This document shows positions 18,222-26,726 of a DNA stretch of 64,000 nucleotides, one piece after another (the stretch's first letter is position 1; every line of letters starts with the position of its first letter). The DNA comes from JAOUEA01 sp963825685 (lineage in GTDB: Bacteria > Actinomycetota > UBA4738 > HRBIN12). Where the stretch lies: contig CAWGUD010000041.1 in assembly GCA_963825685.1 (NCBI GenBank), positions 31,622 through 95,621 of the forward strand, given 5' to 3'. The notes below the pieces were generated by a model. The model worked only from the letters and a program-made list of their open reading frames with translations. It ran no database searches and was not told the DNA's origin. The position numbers were made by a program, and so were the translations under genes.

Positions 18222-19156
18222 GCGGGGCTCCCGGCCGAGATCGCGCCGAGCGCCTCCTGCATCGTCGGCTGCCCGTCGACGCCCCCGGCCGCCCGGGTCG
18301 AGAGCGCCCCGCACGCGTTCGCGACCGCGAGGCACCGCTCGAGGGGCTCACCGCCGAGCATCGCCGCGACGAAGCCGGCGTCGAACGAGTCGCCCGGCCC
18401 CCGTCGTGTCGACGGTCTCGACCGGCACCGCGGCCACCTCGACGCGCTCGCCGGGACCGGCGGCGATCGCGCCGCGCGCGCCCGCCTTCACCACGACGAG
18501 CGGCCCGCGAGAACGGAGCGTGGCGATCGCCGCCTCGAGGTCGGACGTGTGCGCGAGGCGGGCCGCCTCGATCTCGTTCGGCAGCAGCACGTCGACCGAG
18601 GGCAGCAGGGCGTCGAGCCCGCCGTTCCATGCGCCGCTCGGGTCCCAGTTCGGGTCGACCGACGTGGTCGCGCCGCGCCCGCGCGCGTCGGCGAACAGTC
18701 GCGGCAGGTCCTGCGCGAGGCCCGGCTGCAGGAAGTAGGAGCTCACGTGCACATGGCGCGCCGATGCCAGCAGGCCGGCGTCGATCGACGCCGCCCGCAG
18801 GTCGCCGATCGTGCCGGGCGCCGTGAGGATCGCCCGGTCGCCGGGGCGCGAGAGCACGACCGTGACCCCGGTCGGCCGCTGCGGATCGACGGCGAGCCCC
18901 GAGACGTCGACGCCGCGGGCGACGAGCTGCTCACGCATGTACGCGCCGAAGAGGTCGTCGCCGACGACGCCCACGAACGCCACGCGCAGGCCGAGCCGGG
19001 CGGCGGCGCACGCCATGATCGCGCCCGAGCCCCCGACGGTGAGCCGCGCGTCGTCGACCAGGCGCTCCGCCTGCCCGAACGCCGGCGTGACGTCGTCGCC
19101 CCGCATCACGAGATCGGGGTTGGCGTCGCCGAGCACCGCAGCAGGTCGAGGTCCAC
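18218..19156 (-). CDS. PfkB-family sugar kinase, ribokinase-like (two frameshifts)
   Basis: A ~312-residue ribokinase-type kinase. GGSGAIMACAAARLGLRVAFVG is the first family signature and VDTTGAGDSFDAGFVAAM the second, which is complete only after a frame change near 18395. After that change the protein ends ALGAISAGSPA with TGA inside the start of the next kinase. GTG 19156 is taken as start because a TAGTCT box (19168-19163) precedes it by six nt; this requires another shift near 19143, otherwise GTG 19136 is used. The coupled pair of PfkB kinases may act on successive steps of a carbohydrate or nucleoside pathway. Confidence 0.82.
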
Positions 19157-19238
19157 GACGTGAGACTACCGACGGCACCCGGCCCGCGCGTCGGGCGATG
19201 GTCTCGAACCTCCGCCGGCGCTCCGTACGATGGACGAC

Positions 19239-19771
19239 GTGACGACCCTCATCGAGCTCGTGCACGGCGACATCACCGCGCAGTCGGTCGACGCGATCGT
19301 GAACGCGGCGAACACGGCGCTGCGCCCGGGTGGCGGCGTCGACGGCGCGATCACGCGAGCGGCAGGTCCCGAGGCGCTCGCCGACCGCGAGCGGGTGATC
19401 CGCGAGCGCGGGCCGACCCCGCTGCCCACGGGCGAGGCCGTCGCGACGATCGCCGGCGACCTCGACGCCCGATGGATCATCCACACGGCGGGCCCGGTCT
19501 ACTCGGGCTCGGCGCGCGACGCCGAGCTGCTCGCGAGCTGTCACCGCTCGGTCCTGCGCGTGGCCGACGGGCTCGGCGCCCGCTCGGTCGCGTTCCCGGC
19601 GATCTCGACCGGCATCTACGGCTACCCCGTCGACGGGCGGCCCCGGTCGCGATCGCCACCGTCATGGACGCCGTGACCGCGGTCGAGCAGGTCCGGTTCG
19701 TGCTCTTCTCCGAGCGCGACCTCGGCGTCTTCCGCGACGCGCTCGCGAGCCCCGGGGAGCGGTCCGGATGA
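19239..19771 (+). CDS. Macro-domain ADP-ribose hydrolase (one frameshift)
   Basis: A ~177-residue macro domain of the YmdB/MacroD type, which hydrolyses O-acetyl-ADP-ribose and protein mono-ADP-ribose. Signatures are VHGDITAQSVDAIVNAANTAL near residue 10, GGGVDGAI in the ligand pocket, WIIHTAGPVYS, and the diphosphate loop ISTGIYGYP near residue 130. The frame changes near 19635 and continues APVAIATVMDAV. GTG 19239 is preferred to ATG 19230, because the ATG overlaps the TACGAT -10 box (19226-19231), leaving the GTG seven nt downstream as a leaderless start. Its stop overlaps an ATG just before the rhodanese gene. Confidence 0.88.
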
Positions 19772-19792
19772 AGTCCACCTCGCTGGTAGCAT

Positions 19793-19804
19793 TTGCACCT
19801 GCAA
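19793..19804. promoter_or_regulatory. TTGCA-N2-TGCAA operator-like dyad
   Basis: TTGCACCTGCAA fills the exact space between a TAGCAT -10 hexamer (19787-19792) and the ATG of the rhodanese gene (19804). This is an AT-rich island in GC-rich DNA. A repressor bound here would cover the transcription start. TGCA-containing short dyads are common for ArsR/SmtB-type sensors, which often control rhodaneses, but no such regulator is adjacent. Confidence 0.4.
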
Positions 19805-20155
19805 TGAGCGACCAGACCACGAACGAGGCCCTCACCGACGTCCGCACGGTCCACGACCGGCTGGCGGAGATCCAGCTCGTCGACTGCCGGGAGCTGTACG
19901 AGTGGGAGGCGGGCCGCATCGACGGCGCCGTGTACCTGCCCCTGAACTCGATCATGGCGGGCGCGGGCTCCGACCTCGACACGTGAGACGCCGATCGCCG
20001 TGATCTGCCGCAGCGGCAACCGCAGCGAGCTCGCCACGATGATGCTGCAGGCCCGGGGCTTCGAGGCCTACAACGTCGAGGGCGGCATGGAGGCCTGGGC
20101 CGCCGAGGGCCTGCCGTTCAGCGCCGGCGACGGTTCCCCCGGCCGCGTCGCCTGA
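19804..20155 (+). CDS. Single-domain rhodanese (sulfurtransferase; one frameshift)
   Basis: A ~117-residue rhodanese domain: VDCRELYEWEAGRIDGAVYLPLN, the active-site loop with the catalytic cysteine ICRSGNRS, and a C-terminal YNVEGGMEAWAAEGLP. It would carry persulfide sulfur on the loop cysteine. The frame shifts near 19985, just before the active-site loop. ATG 19804 fits the -10/operator layout; an in-frame ATG at 19768 overlapping the macro-domain stop is an alternative start that would couple translation. Cytosolic, no signal peptide. Confidence 0.88.
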
Positions 20156-20159
20156 TCGC

Positions 20160-20597
20160 TCAGCCCTTCCACCGCCTGTACACGGGCGAGCCGCCGCCGG
20201 GGTACGTCGTGCCGACCGCCTCCTCGACCGAGCAGGCGTAGATCGCGAGCTCGTACTCGGCCTCGTAGGGCACCGCGACCGCGCCCGGATGGTCCGGCGA
20301 GACCTGCTCCATCCACCCGCGCACGAGGAACTCGCCGCCCTCGCCCTCGTGGTTCTCGGGGTCGATCGCCGAGTGCATCGCGTAGCGCCCGTCGAGCGCG
20401 ACCTCCTCGTTCTTCGGGCTGCGTGCCCGGAAGCCGACGAGCAGCAGGCCGGCGCCGAACCACGGCGAGACCGGGTGCAGGCGGGGCGCGCCGTCACGGC
20501 GCAGCGTCGCGTGGAAGACGACCCTCCCCTCGAACCGCTCGCGCCCGAACGCCGCGAGCTCCGGGTCGCCGACCTCGAGCTCCGCCCATGCACCCAT
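20160..20597 (-). CDS. Pyridoxamine 5'-phosphate oxidase-like FMN-binding protein
   Basis: A 145-residue split-beta-barrel protein of the PNPOx-like/deazaflavin-dependent class: GRVVFHATLRRDGAPRLHPVSPWF near the N-terminus, then LLLVGFRARSPKNEEVALDGRYAMHS. Such proteins bind FMN or F420 and reduce or sense small molecules. The C-terminal part ends GGGSPVYRRWKG. A TACCGT box lies six nt upstream of ATG 20597, so the message is probably leaderless. The promoter overlaps that of the divergent glcD gene, with only 22 bp between the two start codons. The frame is intact. Confidence 0.75.
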   Translation of the reverse strand: MGAWAELEVGDPELAAFGRERFEGRVVFHATLRRDGAPRLHPVSPWFGAGLLLVGFRARSPKNEEVALDGRYAMHSAIDPENHEGEGGEFLVRGWMEQVSPDHPGAVAVPYEAEYELAIYACSVEEAVGTTYPGGGSPVYRRWKG

Positions 20598-20603
20598 GGT
20601 CGA

Positions 20604-20613
20604 ACGGTAGCCT
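20604..20613. promoter_or_regulatory. Overlapping divergent -10 elements (PNPOx gene / glcD)
   Basis: ACGGTAGCCT contains TAGCCT reading rightward, six nt before the glcD ATG, and TACCGT reading leftward, six nt before the PNPOx ATG. The two hexamers share the central TA base pairs. Both mRNAs would be leaderless, and both starts must compete for the same site. Confidence 0.6.
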
Positions 20614-20619
20614 GCGGTC

Positions 20620-22089
20620 ATGGCCGACGTCGACGCCGCCCGCCGCGAGCTGGAAGCCGCGCTCGGCCCCGAGGCGGTGCTCTCCGATCCCCTCGCCCGG
20701 CGCCTGTACGCCCGCGACGCGTCGATGGTCGAGGGCGGATGCGCGCTCGTCGCGTTGCCGACGACGCCCGAGCAGGTGCAGGCGTGCGTGCGAGCGGCCG
20801 CCACCCACGGGCTGCCGATCGTGCCCCGGGGAAGCGGCACCGGCCTCGCGGGCGCCGCCACGCCGATCGGCGACTCCCTCGTGGTCACGACCGCGCGCAT
20901 GACCGGCATCCTCGAGGTCCGCCCCGAGGACCGCCTCGCGTGGGTCGAGCCGGGCGTGCCGAACCTCGATCTCGCGAACCATCTGCGGGCGATGGGCTGG
21001 AGCTACGCGCCCGACCCGTCGAGCCAGCAGACGTCGTCGATCGGCGGGAACGTGAACACGAACGCGGGTGGCCCGCACTGCCTCGCGTACGGCGTCACGA
21101 GCGCGCACGTGCTCGCGCTCGACGTCGTGATGGCCGACGGGTCGATCGAGCGCCTCGGCGCCGAGGGACCGGAGGCCGCCGGGTACGACCTGCGCGGCGT
21201 GGTCGTGGGGAGCGAGGGCACCCTCGGCCTCGTGACCCGGGTGTGCGTGCGCATCCTGCCGGCGCCCCCCGCCGTGCGGACGATGCTGTTCGGCTTCGAC
21301 ACGGTCGAGGCGTGCGCCGCCACCGTCTCGGCGATCATCGCCCGCGGGGTCGTGCCGGCGGCGGTGGAGATGATGGACCAGGGCATCGTGCGCGCGGTCG
21401 AGACGTTCGCCCACGCCGGCTACCCGGTCGACGCGGCCGCCGTGCTGCTGGTCGAGGTCGACGGCACCGCGGCGGGCGTGGCGGCACAGACGCACGAGGT
21501 GGAGGCGTCGGCCGACGCGAACGGGGCGTCGAGCGTGCGGGTCGCGAGCGACGAGACCGAGCGGGCGCTGCTGTGGAAGGGTCGCAAGTCCGCGTTCGGC
21601 GCGATCGCCCAGATCGCCCCCCACTACCACCTGCACGACTGCGTGGTGCCGCGCACGAAGCTCGTCGAGGTGATGCGCGGCGTCTACGCGATCGCCGAGC
21701 GCCACGGGCTGATCGTCACGAACGTCTTCCATGCCGGCGACGGCAACCTGCACCCCCTCTTCTCGTTCGACCGGTCGGTGCCCGGCACGCTCGAGCGGGT
21801 GCTGCAGGCGAGCGACGAGGTCGTGCGGCTCTGCGTGGACGCCGGCGGGGCGCTCAGCGGCGAGCACGGCATCGGGCTCGAGAAGCGCGACTTCATGCCG
21901 CTCGTGTTCAGTGCCGAGGACCTCGCCTCCCAGGCCTGCGTGCGAGCGGCGTTCGATCCCGACGGGCGCATGAACCCGCGCAAGGTGCTCCCCGACGGCG
22001 CGCGGTGCGGCGAGTTCGCGCTGGCCGCGGCCGGATCGGGAGATGCGGCGTCCGACGCGGCCGACCTGCCGGAGGGCTCGTGGATCTGA
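20620..22089 (+). CDS. glcD: Glycolate oxidase, FAD subunit GlcD
   Basis: A 489-residue FAD-linked oxidase of the VAO/PCMH fold. The PCMH FAD-binding domain spans about residues 38-215, with PRGSGTGLAGAATPIGDSLV and NTNAGGPHCLAYGVTSAHVL. The C-terminal FAD-oxidase domain contains VTNVFHAGDGNLHP, with the His/Asp active-site segment, and SGEHGIGLEKRDFM. With GlcE and GlcF it oxidises glycolate or D-lactate and passes electrons to the respiratory chain. The frame is intact. glcE starts inside its last codons, while glcF is about 12 kb away. Confidence 0.92.
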   Translation: MADVDAARRELEAALGPEAVLSDPLARRLYARDASMVEGGCALVALPTTPEQVQACVRAAATHGLPIVPRGSGTGLAGAATPIGDSLVVTTARMTGILEVRPEDRLAWVEPGVPNLDLANHLRAMGWSYAPDPSSQQTSSIGGNVNTNAGGPHCLAYGVTSAHVLALDVVMADGSIERLGAEGPEAAGYDLRGVVVGSEGTLGLVTRVCVRILPAPPAVRTMLFGFDTVEACAATVSAIIARGVVPAAVEMMDQGIVRAVETFAHAGYPVDAAAVLLVEVDGTAAGVAAQTHEVEASADANGASSVRVASDETERALLWKGRKSAFGAIAQIAPHYHLHDCVVPRTKLVEVMRGVYAIAERHGLIVTNVFHAGDGNLHPLFSFDRSVPGTLERVLQASDEVVRLCVDAGGALSGEHGIGLEKRDFMPLVFSAEDLASQACVRAAFDPDGRMNPRKVLPDGARCGEFALAAAGSGDAASDAADLPEGSWI

Positions 22090-23126
22090 TCCATCCGCGC
22101 ACCGTGGCCGACGTGGCCGAGGCGCTCGGCACCGCGTCGCGGGACGGCATCAGGGTGCTGGTCGTCGGCGGGCGTCGCCACCTCGACAAGGGGAACCCCA
22201 CCGAGGTCGACGTGGAGATGTGGACCACCCAGCTCGACCAGGTGGTGGCCTACGAGCCGGACGAGATGCTCGTCGTCGTCCAGGCGGGCATGCGGTGCGG
22301 AACCCTCGCGGAGATGCTCGCCGAGCACGGGCAGGAGTGGCCGGCCGACGCCCCGGCCGACGCGACGGTCGGCGGCGTGATCGCGTCGGGCTCGACGTCG
22401 GCGCGGCGCCTGCGCGTCGGCGCGCTGCGCGACACCGTCGTCGAGATGGAGCTCGTCACCGGCGACGGGCGCACCGTGCACAGCGGCGCCCGCACCGTGA
22501 AGAACGTGACCGGCTACGACCTGCACCGCCTGATGACCGGCTCGCTGGGCACCCTGGGCGTGATCACGCAGGTCGCCCTGAAGCTGCGGCCGCTGCCCGA
22601 GCGCCGGCGCACGCTGGTCGCCCCGGGCGACCTCGCGCTCGCGAGGACGATCGCGGCCGAGGTGCCGCTCGTCGCAGGGGTGCTGGGCACGCAGGACGGC
22701 CTGGAGGTGCGGCTCGAGGGCTGGTCGGACGAGATCGAGGAGCTCGCGGCGGCGGTCGTGAGGCTCGCCGGCGACGCGGTCCCGTCGGACGACGAGGCGA
22801 CCTTCCCCCGGACCCCGTGGTGGACGTGGCCCGACCGCGGCACGGTCCTCGAGGCCGCCGTCGTGCCCTCGTCGCTTCCAGAGATACTTGCGGAGTCAAC
22901 GATCTACGCCGCGCTCGCGGGCGTCGGCATCGCGTGGGTCGGGGCGGCGGATGCCGACGAGATCGCGGCGGTGCGCCGGCGCGTCGAGACGATCGGGGGC
23001 ATCGCACCGGCGGTCCGCGGCCCCGGAGGCCTGGGCGGCACGCTCCCAGTCCCCGCCGTGCACCACCGTCTGAAGGCCTCGTTCGACCCCGCGAACGTGC
23101 TGGCCCCCGGTCGCATCTGGACGTGA
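22080..23126 (+). CDS. glcE: Glycolate oxidase, FAD-binding subunit GlcE
   Basis: A 348-residue shorter PCMH-type FAD protein. The FAD-binding half includes RVLVVGGRRHLDKGNP, DATVGGVIASGSTSARRLRVG and the strongly typical VKNVTGYDLHRLMTGSLGTLGVI. The tail KASFDPANVLAPGRIW is the family C-terminus. It starts at GTG 22080, with GGAGGG immediately upstream and a 10-nt overlap with glcD, so translation is coupled. It is assumed to complex with GlcD and with the iron-sulfur subunit at 35.4 kb. The frame is intact. Confidence 0.92.
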   Translation: MDLIHPRTVADVAEALGTASRDGIRVLVVGGRRHLDKGNPTEVDVEMWTTQLDQVVAYEPDEMLVVVQAGMRCGTLAEMLAEHGQEWPADAPADATVGGVIASGSTSARRLRVGALRDTVVEMELVTGDGRTVHSGARTVKNVTGYDLHRLMTGSLGTLGVITQVALKLRPLPERRRTLVAPGDLALARTIAAEVPLVAGVLGTQDGLEVRLEGWSDEIEELAAAVVRLAGDAVPSDDEATFPRTPWWTWPDRGTVLEAAVVPSSLPEILAESTIYAALAGVGIAWVGAADADEIAAVRRRVETIGGIAPAVRGPGGLGGTLPVPAVHHRLKASFDPANVLAPGRIWT

Positions 23127-23183
23127 GGCCCAGGCGCACCTGCTACAACCTCCTCAGGAGCTGAAGCGGAGGGGAACGAGAGC

Positions 23184-23903
23184 GTGGGTCGTTTCAAGAA
23201 CGTCGAATGGGAAGCCGTCGCTGGGGTGGCTGCCGCGGTGCTCGCCCTGGTCCTGCATCTCCTGCACGTCGTCGACGAGGGCGTGCTGCTCTCGGTGATG
23301 TTGGTGCTCCTCGCGTTGCTCCTGCTGCGTGGGGTACGGGGAGAGAGCCGGGAGCAACGGGTAGACGACACCCTGCGGACGGTGGCGACCGATCTCGCGA
23401 CGGTGCGCGCCACCCTGACCCCGCCCGACGCGATCCTCGTGGGCCCCCGATCGCTGCGCACCGAGAGCGAGCGGTTCGCGAAGGGGGCTCGCGGAGACAT
23501 GACCTGGTTCAACGTCTGCCTGCGGATGTTCGCGCCACAGTCGTTGTTCGACGCGATGCTGCGTCCCGCGATCGAGAATCCCGAGGTGCGACGGATCCGA
23601 TTCGTCCTCGACGAGCGCGAGCGCGAGGCCTGGTCCACGCAGGTCCTCCCGAAGATCCAGGCCTGCACGGGGGCCGAGAAGGTCGACGAACCGGTGTGGC
23701 GTTCCCTGCCCGAGACCGTCTCGTTCATCCTGGCCGGCACGGCCGACGGGTCGACCGAGGCGCACCTGAGCTTCTGGGGTGAGCCGTTCATGTCGCACTC
23801 CACGGGTCACGACATCCCTCGGTACGTCTTCCACGTGCAGGGCCATTCCGAGCTGATCGGCCGTCTCTCCGACGTCGAGCGAGACACCGCCGCCGGCGCC
23901 TGA
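23184..23903 (+). CDS. Unknown membrane-anchored protein
   Basis: A 239-residue protein not matched to a named family. The N-terminus has two closely spaced hydrophobic helices (about residues 11-28 and 33-49) joined by a short loop, then a short coiled-coil-like region, then a soluble domain with the segments GARGDMTWFNVCLRMFAP, RIRFVLDEREREAW and VSFILAG. The soluble part has an alpha/beta pattern, and the phrase about serine/arginine at SLRTESERF recalls phospholipase-D/NYN-like effector domains, but no catalytic motif is evident. The start is a GTG with GGAGGGGAACG upstream. The frame is intact. It lies between glcE and nosZ with no clear functional link. Confidence 0.7.
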   Translation: MGRFKNVEWEAVAGVAAAVLALVLHLLHVVDEGVLLSVMLVLLALLLLRGVRGESREQRVDDTLRTVATDLATVRATLTPPDAILVGPRSLRTESERFAKGARGDMTWFNVCLRMFAPQSLFDAMLRPAIENPEVRRIRFVLDEREREAWSTQVLPKIQACTGAEKVDEPVWRSLPETVSFILAGTADGSTEAHLSFWGEPFMSHSTGHDIPRYVFHVQGHSELIGRLSDVERDTAAGA

Positions 23904-23942
23904 CTCGCCCCGAACGGCCGACGTCAGGCATCACATCCCAAC

Positions 23943-23981
23943 GGACCGATATGGCCCATTGGTCCCGTCCGAACCGGGACC
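23943..23981. promoter_or_regulatory. Overlapping GGACC/GGTCC dyads upstream of nosZ
   Basis: Two inverted repeats share an arm: GGACCGAT-N7-ATTGGTCC (23943-23965, seven of eight pairs) and GGTCCCG-N7-CGGGACC (23961-23981, perfect). The gap separates an unknown gene from nosZ. They may be a two-state operator for the nos operon, or a terminator for the upstream gene. No regulator is assigned. Confidence 0.4.
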
Positions 23982-24062
23982 TCCGGCAGCACATCGTGCC
24001 CCCGAGGAGCGCTACGGTCGCCCCATCAACGGAGTGAACTAGTCCGTTACCACTCCGTGAGA

Positions 24063-24085
24063 GGCCGGGCGGATGAGACCCGGCC
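24063..24085 (+). promoter_or_regulatory. Hairpin in the nosZ 5' leader
   Basis: GGCCGGG-N9-CCCGGCC forms a perfect 7-bp stem ending 19 nt before the nosZ ATG, just ahead of the AAGGGGG ribosome-binding site. A leader structure here could affect nosZ translation or mRNA stability. Confidence 0.4.
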
Positions 24086-24104
24086 CGGAGCAAGGGGGTT
24101 CGCG

Positions 24105-26195
24105 ATGGGTGAGGACGGAGAGCGGATCGACAGCGGCGACGAGCACGTCGAGCTGCCGCCCCCCGGCGAACGGCCGATCAAGCGCCGCGGCCCGGTGGTC
24201 TCACGTCGGGCCGCGCTGGGCATGATGGTCGGGGGCGCCGCGGTGGGCGTGGTCGGCGCGCGCGTCGGCTTCGGCTCGTCGAGCGGTGGCGACCTCAGCG
24301 GCATCGCGAACGCGCGCGGCCTCGACGGGGCGCAAGCGGAGGCGGCGCTCAAGACGTACGTGCCCGGCGGCGAGTTCGACGAGTTCTTCATCATGTCGTC
24401 GGGCGGTCACTCGGGGAACGTCTACGTGATCGGGGTGCCGTCGATGCGCATGCTCGAAGGAGATCCCCGTCTTCACGCCGAACGCCTGGCAGGGCTACGG
24501 CTACGGCACCGACCAGGGCGACCTCGTCCTGGCCGAAGGCGCCGACCCCGCGAAGAGCGAGGACCTTCGGTGGGGCGACACGCACCACCCGGCGATCTCG
24601 GAGACCGACGGCACCTACGACGGCCGCTTCCTCTACATCAACGACCGGGCCAACGGCCGCATCGCGATGGTCGACCTGCGCGACTTCAAGACGAAGCAGA
24701 TCCTCGACATCGCGAACCTGCAGACCTCCCACGGCGGGTGCTTCGTCACGCCGAACACCGAGTACGTGCACATCTCGTCGATGACGCCATGCCCGGTCAC
24801 CGAGAGCGGGTACGCGCCGCTGTCGCGGTACAAGGAAGACTTCCGCGGGTTCTCGACCTGGCTGCGCATCGACCAGGACACCGGCCGGTTCGTGATGGAC
24901 GAGAGCTTCCAGATCGAGCTGCCGCCCTACACGCAGGACCTCGCCGACGCCGGGAAGCTCGCGAGCTTCGGGTTCGGGTTCATCAACACCTACAACACCG
25001 AGATGGCCACGGGCGGCAACCTGCACAACGGCCACAGCGACCCCGCCGCATCGCTCGAGGCGGCGGCGACGATGAACGACTACGACCTGATGAACATCAT
25101 CGACTGGCAGAAGGCCGAGGAGTTCGTCAGGCCGGCGCCGGGGTGAAGACGCTGAACGGCATGCGGGTGATCCCGCTCGAAGCCGCGGCGGCCGAGGGCA
25201 TCCTGCACTTCGCCCCCGAGCCGAGGAACCCGCACGGCGTCGACGTGAGCCCCACCGGCGACTACATCGTCGTCTCCGGCAAGCTCGACCCGAACGGCAA
25301 CGTGTACTCGGCCGAGCGCATCAAGGACGCGATCGCGAACCAGGACTACGACGGCACCGACCCGTTCGGCGTGCCGATCCTGAAGCTCGACTCGGTGCTC
25401 GAAGCCCAGGTCGAGCTCGGCGCCGGGCCCCTGCACTCGCAGTTCGACGACGAGGGCCACGCCTACACGTCGCTCTTCGTCGACACGGCGATCGCGAAGT
25501 GGACGCTGGGGCCCAAGGCTGGGCACGAGGGCGAGGACGCTTTCAAGCTCGTGGAGAAGCTGCCGGTGCAGTACAACATCGGCCACCTCGTCACGGCCGA
25601 GGGCGACACCGTGACGCCCGCCGGGAAGTACATGGTGGCGCTGAACAAGTGGTCGATCGACCGGTTCCCTCCGGTGGGCACACTGCACCCGCAGAACTTC
25701 CAGCTGATCGACCTCGACTCGCCGCAGCTGACGGTGCTCGCGGACATGCCGATCGGCATGGGCGAGCCGCACTACGTGCAGATGATCCACCGCGACAAGC
25801 TGAAGAGCGTGATCCAGGTGTACGAGCCGGGCACCGACCCGCTCACCTGGACGAGGTCCGAGTTCGCGATCGCCGCAGGCGAGGAACGCGTGGAGCGGCA
25901 GGGCGACGACCTGCACGTGTACATGAGCGCCCAGCGCTCGCACTTCACCCCCGACGTGGTCGAGGCGAAGCTCGGCGACACGCTCCGCCTGCACCTGACG
26001 AACGTGGAGCAGACACCCGACGCCACGCACGGGTTCGCGATCCCGGCCTACAACATCGAGGCCTCGATCGACCCTGGCGAGGTCGTGAACATCGACCTGC
26101 CGCTCATCAGGGCCGGCACGTTCGGCATGTACTGCTCGGAGTTCTGCTCGGCCCTGCACCTGGAGATGCAGGGCTGGCTCGAGGTGGCTCCGTGA
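24105..26195 (+). CDS. nosZ: Nitrous-oxide reductase, clade II-type (two frameshifts)
   Basis: NosZ reduces N2O to N2 in the periplasm-equivalent space. The ~697-residue precursor has a twin-arginine-like leader (VVSRRAALGMMVGGAA, residues ~28-45), then the seven-bladed propeller with the CuZ histidine motif GDTHHPAISETDG near residue 160, HGGCFVTPNTEYVH, NPHGVDVSPTG and GEPHYVQMIH. The cupredoxin tail has the CuA ligands in ATHGFAI and YCSEFCSALHLEM. DTHHPA rather than DxHHPH resembles clade II enzymes, though the Tat-like leader is more usual in clade I. Frame changes occur near 24460 and 25135 and restore the original frame. It is the first gene of the nos operon. Confidence 0.93.
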   Translation: MGEDGERIDSGDEHVELPPPGERPIKRRGPVVSRRAALGMMVGGAAVGVVGARVGFGSSSGGDLSGIANARGLDGAQAEAALKTYVPGGEFDEFFIMSSGGHSGNVYVIGVPSMRMLEGDPRLHAERLAGLRLRHRPGRPRPGRRRRPREERGPSVGRHAPPGDLGDRRHLRRPLPLHQRPGQRPHRDGRPARLQDEADPRHREPADLPRRVLRHAEHRVRAHLVDDAMPGHRERVRAAVAVQGRLPRVLDLAAHRPGHRPVRDGRELPDRAAALHAGPRRRREARELRVRVHQHLQHRDGHGRQPAQRPQRPRRIARGGGDDERLRPDEHHRLAEGRGVRQAGAGVKTLNGMRVIPLEAAAAEGILHFAPEPRNPHGVDVSPTGDYIVVSGKLDPNGNVYSAERIKDAIANQDYDGTDPFGVPILKLDSVLEAQVELGAGPLHSQFDDEGHAYTSLFVDTAIAKWTLGPKAGHEGEDAFKLVEKLPVQYNIGHLVTAEGDTVTPAGKYMVALNKWSIDRFPPVGTLHPQNFQLIDLDSPQLTVLADMPIGMGEPHYVQMIHRDKLKSVIQVYEPGTDPLTWTRSEFAIAAGEERVERQGDDLHVYMSAQRSHFTPDVVEAKLGDTLRLHLTNVEQTPDATHGFAIPAYNIEASIDPGEVVNIDLPLIRAGTFGMYCSEFCSALHLEMQGWLEVAP

Positions 26196-26227
26196 CCCGC
26201 GACCGACGAGGAAGGAAGGACGGATCG

Positions 26228-26692
26228 ATGAAGGCGAAGTGGATGACGTTGGTGCTGGCGCTGATGCTGGCCGTGACCCTGGCGGCCTGCGGCGGCGGTG
26301 ACGACGGTGGAGACGACGGCGCGGCCGACTCGACCACCGAGACCGAGACGGAGACCGATGCCGACGACGGCGGCGGCGCGAGCACCGAGCTCACGGTGAC
26401 GGCGCCCGTCGGCGCCTCGAACGACGGGTTCGCCGAGACGACCCTGACCGCGCCGGCGGACACGGCGTTCACGATCACGTTCAACAACGAGGACGAGGGC
26501 ATCCCGCACAACGTCCAGATCTTCGAGGGCGACGACACCTCGGGCACCCCCGTGTTCGCACCCGAAGGGAACGAGCTGATCACCGGACCGGACACCGCCG
26601 TGTACGAGGTCCCGGCCCTGGCGGCAGGCACCTACACCTACAACTGCCTGTCGCACCCCACCACGATGGTCGGCACGCTCACCGTGGAGTGA
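26228..26692 (+). CDS. Cupredoxin-domain lipoprotein of the nos operon
   Basis: A 154-residue lipoprotein: signal peptide MKAKWMTLVLALMLAVTLA with lipobox LAAC, then an acidic Gly/Asp/Thr linker (residues ~22-55), then a small cupredoxin domain. Type 1 copper ligands are visible as IPHNV and YNCLSHPTTMVG (His, Cys, His, Met). It is probably a membrane-tethered electron donor to NosZ or a copper carrier. The gene begins 32 bp after nosZ with GAAGGAAGGA upstream. The frame is intact. Confidence 0.85.
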   Translation: MKAKWMTLVLALMLAVTLAACGGGDDGGDDGAADSTTETETETDADDGGGASTELTVTAPVGASNDGFAETTLTAPADTAFTITFNNEDEGIPHNVQIFEGDDTSGTPVFAPEGNELITGPDTAVYEVPALAAGTYTYNCLSHPTTMVGTLTVE

Positions 26693-26726
26693 CGCGAGGC
26701 AAGGAGCCCGAGAGGAGGCGACGGGG

